DNA of 64,000 bases from Geitlerinema sp. S16 (GTDB lineage Bacteria; Cyanobacteriota; Cyanobacteriia; Cyanobacteriales; Geitlerinemataceae), in assembly GCA_011390275.1 (NCBI GenBank), contig JAABST010000009.1:1-64000 (forward strand), given 5' to 3'. Under the pieces are notes generated by a model, which was not told the origin of the DNA, made no database searches, and saw only the letters and a list, made by a program, of their open reading frames with translations. The position numbers were made by a program, and so were the translations under genes. Below, piece by piece: positions 41,154 through 49,597 of the stretch. Positions within the stretch are counted from its first letter, which is position 1, and the number at the start of each line of letters is the position of its first letter.

Positions 41154-44100
41154 TTAAAATAGTGATGTTTGATCTGGGTTGCTGATAGATACGGTGACGG
41201 ATGGCGTTGTGGCAAGGGCATTGGCGTCTTGGAGTTGGTCTACAGAAATGATGGCGCTGGTGCAAATGCGATCGAGCAAATCAGCCTGCTGCGGTTCTAG
41301 ATCAATGAGTAAACCGAGAATATTGAGCAGGTTTAGCAGCTCGGTGGTGTATTCGGCGAGCCAGCGATCGGGCTGGATCTGATTCAGTGGCGACGGCGGG
41401 CGACGGTTGCCGATGATGGGGCGCGATCGGTCTTGTTTGCGATAGCTAAACCAGTGAACGATCGTCTGTTTACCGGAGACTTCGTAGTGCCACATGGCAG
41501 CGGTGACGTTGTTGATATAGCCGTCGCCAACCAGGAGCCGATCGCGATCGGGGTCGTGGCCGATCGTGTTGGGCATGTGGTCGGGGTCGTCGGGGATTGC
41601 GCCGTCTTTGGGAATTGTTGGACGGCGATTTTTTGGCAGTCGCGGCGCTCCGGGGGGTCGATCTTGCTCGCGATCGGCCATGCGTTCGCCGTAGGTGTGG
41701 AGCCAGAGGATACGTTTCCCGAGTTCGGCGGCTTCGCGGAATAAGTCGGGGTCGGCGGTGATGGGGATACGTAAACCGGGAGTGGTGAGGTCTTGGCGGA
41801 AGCGATCGGTATAGTGAGGGTTGGCGGCGATCGCGGCGATGTAGGCGAAGGCGTCTTCGGGTGTTACCTCAAGTTCGTAGGTTTGACAGAGGAAGTTGAG
41901 GAGGGCGGATTTGAGGTTGGGGATGGTGGCGTCAGCGTTTGCCCAAAGGGGAAAAACTCGACCGCCGCGACCATTGTAGTGATCTAAATCTGGAATCAAC
42001 CCTGCAAATGTAATTCCAGAACCTAATGATGGTGATGTTCTTGATAACGCCGTTAAATAAATCTGAGATAAGGAATAAACTCCCCAAAGTTTTGGATTGG
42101 CCTGATTAATAACTCGAATATCGGGGATGATCCACTGACGATCGAAAGAGCGAAAAGCATACGGCATGGGGGGGAGAGCCCCTTTATCCTCTTCCGCCAC
42201 GGATAGGAGCCGTTGGGGCTGTCCTGGTAGCGAATTGCTAACGACCTTTGCTGAATGTTTATCTCCGGGTTTCCCATTTCTCAAATGGGGATGAAAGAGA
42301 GCTTCTTTTTGATCGCTGGGCGCATTAATTAACGTGTTCCAACGCGCTTCTAAGGACTCCTGATCCGGCGCAATAATCCAGGTTCGACCCGGCATCACAC
42401 CCGAACCATCGTAGTTAAATAAATGTTGCAGACAGGGATAACTCAGCCATTGATCCGAGGACGTGGGTAGGAAGGGCGATCGCGAACCAAGCTGATGACA
42501 GTCGCTGTCGATCGCGCAGTCTTGCCAGCCAGAATCATCTAGGCCAATCTGCTGAAGAGTTTCAAACTTTCGCTGACGCTTGCCCGCAGGTAACGCCCGA
42601 AACTTTACCGTTGCCAGTTTACCGTCCTGCTTACGATTCGATCGACTCGCCAAGACAATACAAACCGGCTGCTGTACCCCCTGAAAAATTCGCGTATTCA
42701 CCTCTGGCTGATGTCCCTCCGGCGAGCAGTCAATCACCCAAATGCGATCGCACGACTCCCGCAAATACTCCCGCATTCGCTGGAACCCTGGCCCATTCAA
42801 AAAGCCCGCCACCGTAATCAAACAAACAATCCCCGATCGTTTTTCCGAGTGACAGTCAAATACTTTCCACGTCGCCCACCGCCAAAAATACACATACAAA
42901 TTGCGTAAATGCTTTGTATGAGCGCTGACCCCCCACTCCTTTGGCGGCATCCAATCCAGTAACGGTGCAGGCGTTTCGGTTTGTGTATTGCCCGACTCTA
43001 CCCAACCGCCGAAACCTTTCGCCCGCTCCCGATAGGGCGGATTGCCAATCACCACCGTCACCGGCTCCTCTCGCTTGATTTGATTGGATGCTTGCCGTGA
43101 CTTGGCGATCGCCGGAAAAATTCCCCGTAACATGCCCGCATCATCCTCCGGATCGCACAGCGTATCCGTCACAAACATCCGTAACTCCTCTCGGGGCGTC
43201 TCCCCCGTCAGCTCGATCGTCTCCGCCAAAATCCGCAACTGCGCCACCGCAAACGCCCCCAATTGCAACTCAAACGCAATCAGCCGTTTTAACGTCGCCT
43301 CGATCGCTCCCTTCACCGCACCCTCACCCTGATCCTCGCTCACCGATCGGGCGATCTGCTTCAACACCCCCAGCACATACGTCCCCGTTCCCATCGCCGG
43401 ATCGACCACCGTAACAGCGGGCGACGCTAGCCCCGATCGCAAGCCAAAATCATCACTTTTTAACACCTCATCCACCAGCCGCGTCATACTTTCCACCACT
43501 TCTGGCGGCGTGTAATACGACCCCGTTTCCTTACGCAGCGTATTATCGTAAACCTCCAAAAAATCCTCATAAAAATAAAGCCAGGTGTCCGGGTCGCCCT
43601 GACTAATCGTCGGCCAATCCACCGCGTCTAAAACTTTGGTCAATGCCTGCAACGACGTTTTTAGGGTGGCCTGATTGGCAGGATTATTCGTCAACAGTCG
43701 CAGTGCCTCGCCGATCAGCGAATTCGTATCGCGCAAATCGTCCGCAACTCGGTTAAACCCTTGCGCTAACTTGATGCCCTTCGCCCGTGCCATCAGCAAA
43801 CCGAACGTCACCGCCTGGGCGTACCCGTCCGCAAATCGCGCATCCGACGCATCGGGAAACAACAATTCCCGCCATGCCCCGGCCAACGTCGTCAGCGCCT
43901 CGCTTCCCTGCGTTAACTGCTCGGTCACCTCATCGCGTAACAGCCGACACAGCCGAGCGCTAATCCCTGCTAACTCCTTGGCATTGCGCGGCGCGATCGG
44001 CTGCCACAGAAAAAATGCCTGAAATAAATCCAATAACCCCGCTGGCGGCTTTAGTCTCTCGCCCGCCGTTTCAATTTCGTTCTCAAACGAAATGATCGAC

Positions 44101-44495
44101 CCGACCTGCTCGCCATCCTGCCAGAGGCTAAAGCTATTACCGTCGGAATAAATCAGATTTGGCAATGCCTGAAGCTTCTGCCACTGGGCTTTGTCGTGTT
44201 TGTCCTTAAACTTTGTCGGGTTTGCCCCCTTTCCCGGTGCTTTGAGTTCGATAAATCCAACAAGCACCTGTCGCACCGTCACTGAATAATCAGGCCGTGT
44301 TTTGAGTTCACGGACGGCGGATTCTCCGATCGCTGTGACATCAACAATGTTCAGGAGTTCAGCAAGATCGCGCAATAACTGCTCAAAGGGTGCGCGTAAC
44401 TGATCTTCCGGCTGACCGATCGCCACCGGACTCGACAGCTTGGCCTTGAGGGAATTCCCAAACGTAGCAACCGCAGATTCTAACGTGACGGGCAT
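41154..44495 (-). CDS. Large single-chain restriction-modification-like enzyme: N-terminal PD-(D/E)XK nuclease-like region, N6-adenine MTase, type ISP/IIG-like C-terminus
   Basis: RPDYSVTVRQVLVGFIELKAPG (D...ELK); VVDPAMGTGTYVLGVLKQIA (motif I); VVIGNPPYRER (motif IV); 1113 aa; no helicase motifs seen. Confidence 0.85.
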   Translation of the reverse strand: MPVTLESAVATFGNSLKAKLSSPVAIGQPEDQLRAPFEQLLRDLAELLNIVDVTAIGESAVRELKTRPDYSVTVRQVLVGFIELKAPGKGANPTKFKDKHDKAQWQKLQALPNLIYSDGNSFSLWQDGEQVGSIISFENEIETAGERLKPPAGLLDLFQAFFLWQPIAPRNAKELAGISARLCRLLRDEVTEQLTQGSEALTTLAGAWRELLFPDASDARFADGYAQAVTFGLLMARAKGIKLAQGFNRVADDLRDTNSLIGEALRLLTNNPANQATLKTSLQALTKVLDAVDWPTISQGDPDTWLYFYEDFLEVYDNTLRKETGSYYTPPEVVESMTRLVDEVLKSDDFGLRSGLASPAVTVVDPAMGTGTYVLGVLKQIARSVSEDQGEGAVKGAIEATLKRLIAFELQLGAFAVAQLRILAETIELTGETPREELRMFVTDTLCDPEDDAGMLRGIFPAIAKSRQASNQIKREEPVTVVIGNPPYRERAKGFGGWVESGNTQTETPAPLLDWMPPKEWGVSAHTKHLRNLYVYFWRWATWKVFDCHSEKRSGIVCLITVAGFLNGPGFQRMREYLRESCDRIWVIDCSPEGHQPEVNTRIFQGVQQPVCIVLASRSNRKQDGKLATVKFRALPAGKRQRKFETLQQIGLDDSGWQDCAIDSDCHQLGSRSPFLPTSSDQWLSYPCLQHLFNYDGSGVMPGRTWIIAPDQESLEARWNTLINAPSDQKEALFHPHLRNGKPGDKHSAKVVSNSLPGQPQRLLSVAEEDKGALPPMPYAFRSFDRQWIIPDIRVINQANPKLWGVYSLSQIYLTALSRTSPSLGSGITFAGLIPDLDHYNGRGGRVFPLWANADATIPNLKSALLNFLCQTYELEVTPEDAFAYIAAIAANPHYTDRFRQDLTTPGLRIPITADPDLFREAAELGKRILWLHTYGERMADREQDRPPGAPRLPKNRRPTIPKDGAIPDDPDHMPNTIGHDPDRDRLLVGDGYINNVTAAMWHYEVSGKQTIVHWFSYRKQDRSRPIIGNRRPPSPLNQIQPDRWLAEYTTELLNLLNILGLLIDLEPQQADLLDRICTSAIISVDQLQDANALATTPSVTVSISNPDQTSLF

Positions 44496-44654
44496 ACTTT
44501 TCTATATTTAGCGGATCTAGGCTTGGCGGAAGGATTGTGCGGCTCTTGTGTTTTACGCCAAGCAGAGCAACTCGATCAGTTCATGACATTGCAACATGGC
44601 AAGTGTTGGCGGTCTCGGAGCTTTGACGCACCTTGCAATACTAACGAAAGGAAA

Positions 44655-44682
44655 GGGGGCAACTCAACCATTGAGCGCCCCC
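44655..44682 (-). terminator. Terminator-like hairpin downstream of cynS
   Basis: GGGGGC-AA-CTCAA-CCA-TTGAG-C-GCCCCC; T-rich tract follows on the minus strand (TTTCCTTTC). Confidence 0.65.
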
Positions 44683-44729
44683 ACAGCCAGACAAGACAAA
44701 CGAACATTAGAAATAAACGTCAGACACGT

Positions 44730-45173
44730 CTACCACTTCTTATACGGCAAAAACTTACCGCACATCGTGATTTGCACCCGATCGCCCTTCGGATCTTCCA
44801 CCTTATCCACCTCAAGCGAAAAATCGATCGCGCTCATGATGCCATCGCCGAACTTTTCGTGAATCACATCCTTCACCGGCATCCCGTACACCTGCATGAT
44901 TTCGTACAGACGATAGATCAGCGGATCGGTGGGAATCACCGGATCAAGACCACCCTTCAGCGGCGAGATCGTCAGCTCCTCGGCCATCTCTTCCGGCAAA
45001 CCGAGCGCCGCGATCAGTGCCTTAGCTTGCGACTCATCAGCGCTCGCTTGACGGTACATAACCGCCGAAATCCAAACTTCATCTTGCCCGATCGCCGCTT
45101 CGAGATCCGCGTAGCTAACGCCTTTCGCTTTTTTCGCCGCCAGCAACGTTTGAGTAATTTCAGGAATAGCCAT
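44730..45173 (-). CDS. cynS: Cyanate hydratase (cyanase)
   Basis: [37 protein letters not shown]...[29 protein letters not shown]. Confidence 0.97.
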   Translation of the reverse strand: MAIPEITQTLLAAKKAKGVSYADLEAAIGQDEVWISAVMYRQASADESQAKALIAALGLPEEMAEELTISPLKGGLDPVIPTDPLIYRLYEIMQVYGMPVKDVIHEKFGDGIMSAIDFSLEVDKVEDPKGDRVQITMCGKFLPYKKW

Positions 45174-45294
45174 GGTGATTGTAGATTTCTTGATTTTTTG
45201 ACTTGAGGATTAATTGAGCTGTGAATTGAAAGCGAGAAAACGATCAATCAAACGATCCGTTAAATCGCTCGGAGCAAACCGGTTCAATTCATAG

Positions 45295-46200
45295 CTAGCT
45301 TAAGCGGCTTTCTTCGACGGCGCGAGTCTCGCGGTAAAGATGCTGTTCCATCTCGTGCTTGAGTTCGCGATAGGCCGGATGCGCCTCGACCGACTCGCGA
45401 TCGCGCGGACGATCGAACGGCACATCAAGTACCTCATCGATCTTGGCCGCCGGTCCCCGCGTCATCAGGATAATGCGATCGGAGAGCAACAGCGCCTCAT
45501 CGATGCTGTGGGTGATCATGATCGCCGTTTTGCGCTTGCGTTCCCAAATGCGTTCGATTTCCTCCTGGAGGAAACTGCGCGTCAGGGCATCGAGCGCCCC
45601 AAACGGCTCGTCCATCAGCAAAATCTGCGGATCGATCGCCAGCGCCCGCGCAATCCCGACCCGCTGACGCATCCCGCCCGATAGCTCCTGCGGATGCTTG
45701 CGTTCCGCACCGGCAAGACCGACAAGCTGGATATGCTCGCGCACCACATCCTTAAGATCCGCTGGTGACAGCGTCGGATGTACCGTCTCGACTGCAAAGC
45801 GGATGTTTTCCTCAACGGTCATCCACGGCATCAGCGCGTAATTCTGAAACACCATGCCGCGATCAGGGCCAGGGCCTTCGATCGGCTGACCGTCCATCAT
45901 CACATCGCCATCGCTGGCGTAGCTCAAACCCGCGATGATATTGAGCAGGGTTGATTTACCGCAGCCTGAGGGGCCAATAATTGAGACGAACGTATTGCGC
46001 TCGATGTCAATATTAACGCTGTCGATCGCCAGAAAATCCGACGACGTTTTGCCCGTCATTTTGTTAAACCAGCCTTTGCGCCCCGGAAACACCTTGCTCA
46101 CATCGCGCAGCGCGACCTGAACATCGCCACCGGCCACAAAGGCACTCTCATTTTGCTGGCTCGAATCCGTTGAACCTGTCGAATCGATCGAAACACTCAT
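45295..46200 (-). CDS. cynD: Cyanate/nitrate-type ABC transporter ATP-binding protein
   Basis: SIIGPSGCGKSTLLNIIAGL, LSGGMRQRVGIARALAIDPQILLMDEPFGALDALTR; in operon with cynS. Confidence 0.88.
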   Translation of the reverse strand: MSVSIDSTGSTDSSQQNESAFVAGGDVQVALRDVSKVFPGRKGWFNKMTGKTSSDFLAIDSVNIDIERNTFVSIIGPSGCGKSTLLNIIAGLSYASDGDVMMDGQPIEGPGPDRGMVFQNYALMPWMTVEENIRFAVETVHPTLSPADLKDVVREHIQLVGLAGAERKHPQELSGGMRQRVGIARALAIDPQILLMDEPFGALDALTRSFLQEEIERIWERKRKTAIMITHSIDEALLLSDRIILMTRGPAAKIDEVLDVPFDRPRDRESVEAHPAYRELKHEMEQHLYRETRAVEESRLS

Positions 46201-47027
46201 TCGCTTTTACCTCCAAAGGAAACCGCTCGCTCGATGTAGGCGAATATCTGGTCGAGAATGATTCCCACGAAGCCAATAATAATGATGGCAACGAGAATAT
46301 TCGGAAGATAAAGGTTATTCCATTCGTTCCAGATGAAATAACCCAACCCCGTACCGAGCAACATTTCCGCCGCAACGATCACCAGCCACGCAATCCCCAT
46401 ACTGATACGCAAGCCCGAGACGATATTGGGCAACGCCGCCGGAATAATCACGCGGCTGATGGTGCGCCATTTAGACGCGCCGAGGGTTTTCGCCACGTTG
46501 AGATAGTCTTTGCTGACATTGGCCACCCCAAAGGCCGTATTCACCAGAGTCGGCCAAACACTGCTGATCAAAATGATGAAAATGCCCGTCTTTTCTGAAT
46601 CCCGGAAGAGATACAGCCCGATCGGTAGCCACGCCAGCGGCGACACGGGTTTGAGCAATTGTACGTAGGGATTGAAAGCCTTCGAGGCGACGGGAGAAAT
46701 GCCGATGAGGACACCGAGCGGTACGGCGATTAGCGACGCGGCGGTATAGCCGATCGCCACCCGTCGCAAACTAACCAGCAGGTTCCAGCCGATGCCGAGG
46801 TCGTTGGGGCCATTGTTGAAAAATGGATTGGTGACCCACCACCATAGCTCTGTGAGCGTTAAGCTCGCCGTGGGAACCCCTTTCGAGAACCAGCCCGATC
46901 GCGCCCCGATTTCCCAAAATCCGAGAAAAATAATCAGCGAGAGTAGAAACAGACCGATCGCACGGACGTTTTCATTAACGGCTCCGTCGCGTTGTCGTTT
47001 GCGAACGCGTTGCATGGCGCTAGTCAC
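46197..47027 (-). CDS. cynB: Cyanate/nitrate-type ABC transporter permease
   Basis: Polytopic BPD permease; KTLGASKWRTISRVIIPAALPNIVSGLRISMGIAWLVIVAAEML; overlaps cynD by 4 nt. Confidence 0.88.
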   Translation of the reverse strand: MTSAMQRVRKRQRDGAVNENVRAIGLFLLSLIIFLGFWEIGARSGWFSKGVPTASLTLTELWWWVTNPFFNNGPNDLGIGWNLLVSLRRVAIGYTAASLIAVPLGVLIGISPVASKAFNPYVQLLKPVSPLAWLPIGLYLFRDSEKTGIFIILISSVWPTLVNTAFGVANVSKDYLNVAKTLGASKWRTISRVIIPAALPNIVSGLRISMGIAWLVIVAAEMLLGTGLGYFIWNEWNNLYLPNILVAIIIIGFVGIILDQIFAYIERAVSFGGKSE

Positions 47028-47076
47028 AGCAAGAAACCTCCATCATTAAAACTCTAAGCAGCTTGAACGTCGTGTA

Positions 47077-47194
47077 ATACCAAATCCGTTTATGCATAGA
47101 CTCAGATCGTCGTTCTGAGTGAACACCGCACTTCGACAAGCTCAGTGCTCACAGGCGCGATTTTTCTTGGGGTATACATGACCGGATTTGGTAT
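47077..47194. mobile_element. MITE-like element, 118 bp, between cynA and cynB
   Basis: TIRs ATACCAAATCCGTTTATGCATA / (rc) ATACCAAATCCGGTCATGTATA, first 12 bp perfect, 19/22 overall; shares a ~29-bp core with the 40945-41061 element. Confidence 0.75.
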
Positions 47195-47262
47195 AAGGTG
47201 AGCCGATCGTCCGTGAATAAAACAGCGATCGGCTCGATCGAAAGATTTACGTCAATCTTGTT

Positions 47263-47310
47263 AACGTGAAACGCAACGTGAAACGCAACGTGAAACGCAG
47301 CGCTAAACGC
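47263..47310. repeat. 12-bp tandem repeat (AACGTGAAACGC x3 plus a degenerate fourth copy) at the 3' end of cynA
   Basis: 47263-47274, 47275-47286, 47287-47298 identical; 47299-47310 AGCGCTAAACGC overlaps the cynA stop. Confidence 0.95.
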
Positions 47311-48949
47311 CGAATTTTTCGATTTGCGCTTTGACATAGGCTTCGGGGTCTGAGGGATCGAACGTGTCGAACGCCAGCGTTTCCGTGCGGTAGACCTCCG
47401 CCGGAGGCTCTTGGCCGAGTTCTTCGGCCAATTCACGAGCGAGATCCGTCAAGAAGATTTGATTACCCACCTCGTCGTAGGTCTCTTTCGTAATCGCTTC
47501 GGCGACTTTGCCATCACCTTGGAGATCCCAGCGGACGAGCTGCGACGAAATCCAGTTGGCGAAACTCTGCCAGGGGTACGGATCGAAGCCGATGCGATCG
47601 GGAATATCCAGCGTGTTGCCGTTGCCGTCGTCAAATTTACCCGTCAGCACCGCTTCAACCACCTCGGTCGGCTGGTTGAGGAACGCTCGATCGGAAATCG
47701 CCGCCGCAATTTCCTTGCGGTTGTTCATATCCTGGGCATAACTGGCAGCTTCGATAATCGCTTTATTGAGCGCCCGGAACGTGTTCGGATTCTCATCAAT
47801 CCAGGACTGACCCGCCGCAAACGCACAGCAGGGATGCCCCGGCCAGATCTCTTTCGTTAGCTTGTGAATGAAGCCCGCACCTTCGTAAACGGCGCGTTGG
47901 TTAAACGGATCGGGCATCAGGTAGGCGTCAATATCACCGGCCACGAGCTGGGCGATGCTGTCCGGCGGCGGAACCGGGCGGATTTTTACGTCGGTGTCGG
48001 GATCGAGACCACCAGTGGCGAGGTAGTAGCGCAGGAGCAGGTTGTGCATCGAGTAAGGGAACGGTACACCGATGACGAAATCTTTGAAGTCCGCTGGGCC
48101 GTTGACATTGCCACGATGACGCTCGGCGATCGTGATCGCCTGACCGTTGATATTTTCGATGCTCGCCAGCTTGGTGCTAAACGGGGCGGAACCCAGACCG
48201 AGGGTCATCGCGATCGGCATCGGCGCGAGCATGTGATAGGCGTCGAGTTCACCGGCGATCGCCGAATCGCGCACAGCGCCCCAGCTCGGCATTTTTACAA
48301 CCTTCGCATTGAGGCCGTACTTTTTATAAAAGCCCAGCGGTTCCGACATGATGATCGGCGTTGCACAGGTAATGGGAATAAATCCAACCTGAATATCGGT
48401 TTTTTCCAGATCGCCCGTGGCCGCATCACCCGCCGCCGGATCGGTATCGGCAGCATCATCACCGGGATTCGGCGCACAGTTCGCCAGGGAAACGAGAGCC
48501 GCCCCGATCGCCACATTACGAATAAATTCGCGGCGCGTCACCGCACTTGTACGACGTGCATCTCCAAAAAATTCGCCCGCCTTAGCACCAAACGCCGCCG
48601 CAAACGCATTATCAAGCCCACCCGCAACACTAGCTAGATCGCGAATCAGACGCTCACGTTTTGGATCACCGTGGGACGCCATTTTGAGAAATAACGCCTT
48701 ACGCACCTCGGCGCTGCTGACCGCATCAGCCATTTTCAAGGCGGAGTCTTTGTACATGCCCATGCGGATCAAGTCGTCGAGCATATCGACCGGATCTTGC
48801 GGCAGGGTCGCCATGTAGTCCCAGTGGTCTTGGGTGTTATGAGACCCCTGACACATGAGACACGAACGAGAATCGGTTTCCAGTCCTTTGGCTTGAAGAC
48901 CTGGGCTGCTCGCAACACTCAAGGAGCGATAACTTTGGGAAAATCTCAC
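47303..48949 (-). CDS. cynA: Cyanate/nitrate-type ABC transporter substrate-binding protein with an unusual N-terminal extension before a Tat/lipoprotein-like signal
   Basis: RREFIRNVAIGAALVSLANC preceded by ~135 aa; mature part DIQVGFIPITCATPIIMSEPLGFYKKYGLNAKVVKMPSWGAVRD; operon with cynBDS. Confidence 0.87.
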   Translation of the reverse strand: MRFSQSYRSLSVASSPGLQAKGLETDSRSCLMCQGSHNTQDHWDYMATLPQDPVDMLDDLIRMGMYKDSALKMADAVSSAEVRKALFLKMASHGDPKRERLIRDLASVAGGLDNAFAAAFGAKAGEFFGDARRTSAVTRREFIRNVAIGAALVSLANCAPNPGDDAADTDPAAGDAATGDLEKTDIQVGFIPITCATPIIMSEPLGFYKKYGLNAKVVKMPSWGAVRDSAIAGELDAYHMLAPMPIAMTLGLGSAPFSTKLASIENINGQAITIAERHRGNVNGPADFKDFVIGVPFPYSMHNLLLRYYLATGGLDPDTDVKIRPVPPPDSIAQLVAGDIDAYLMPDPFNQRAVYEGAGFIHKLTKEIWPGHPCCAFAAGQSWIDENPNTFRALNKAIIEAASYAQDMNNRKEIAAAISDRAFLNQPTEVVEAVLTGKFDDGNGNTLDIPDRIGFDPYPWQSFANWISSQLVRWDLQGDGKVAEAITKETYDEVGNQIFLTDLARELAEELGQEPPAEVYRTETLAFDTFDPSDPEAYVKAQIEKFGV

Positions 48950-48989
48950 GATAAAACTCTCTCGTCGGTGTATTTAGTCAATAGAGACC

Positions 48990-49004
48990 AATGTGTGACA
49001 CATT
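48990..49004. promoter_or_regulatory. Perfect interrupted palindrome AATGTGT-G-ACACATT upstream of cynA
   Basis: 41 bp upstream of the cynA start; related ATGTGACACAT at 49368-49378. Confidence 0.45.
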
Positions 49005-49411
49005 GCATTGCATTCAAGGCATCGATCGATCACACCGTAGCGAGCTTAATGATCAACCTCACTTTTTCCGATTTCGAGCATGGATCTGCCTCCTGATCTA
49101 AAAGCTGCTATGGCATCTAGATGTTTAATGCTCTGAATTTTTAAGACTCTTTATTAGCTTCGACGTTATCTAAAAACGGTGGATAAGTATCGTCTTATAT
49201 TATTTCGAGGCTGAGAGTCTTAAATCCAAAAAATAGAGATAGCTAAGGTTGAGAATCAACAAGGCAAGCTTGATACGAATGCGTAATACGCCTTGCTTTA
49301 TTGGTGCGTGCTTATTACAAAGCTTCGATCGATGTTTTTGTCTTTCAAATATAAAAACAACTTTACAATGTGACACATAGACAAGAGAACCAATATATGA
49401 GGCTGCTGTCT

Positions 49412-49425
49412 GTAGCTTTGGTTAC
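49412..49425. promoter_or_regulatory. Perfect NtcA-type site GTA-N8-TAC
   Basis: GTAGCTTTGGTTAC, ~460 bp upstream of cynA. Confidence 0.5.
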
Positions 49426-49597
49426 ATCGCTCACATGGCTTAGGCTGTAGGTGTTCGAGACTTCGTGAGAGTTCTATGTTGCGTTTGATCGTTTAATTTC
49501 AGCATGAAATTGAGATCTTCATGACTCGGGTTGAACGATGTTTTAGCGTATTAATGCAGAAGCTAAATCAACCCCTGCATTAATCTCATTACTTATA

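Noticed and set aside
41154-44495. Considered calling the large R-M protein a full type ISP (LlaGI-like) enzyme
   Set aside because: No helicase/ATPase motifs seen, so only an ISP/IIG-like assignment is supportable.
44523-45206. 227-aa plus-strand ORF opposite cynS
   Set aside because: Complementary to cyanase, which is unambiguous; Arg/His-rich antisense composition.
47864-48637. 257-aa plus-strand ORF opposite cynA
   Set aside because: Shadow ORF driven by codon bias of cynA; Arg-rich composition typical of antisense frames.
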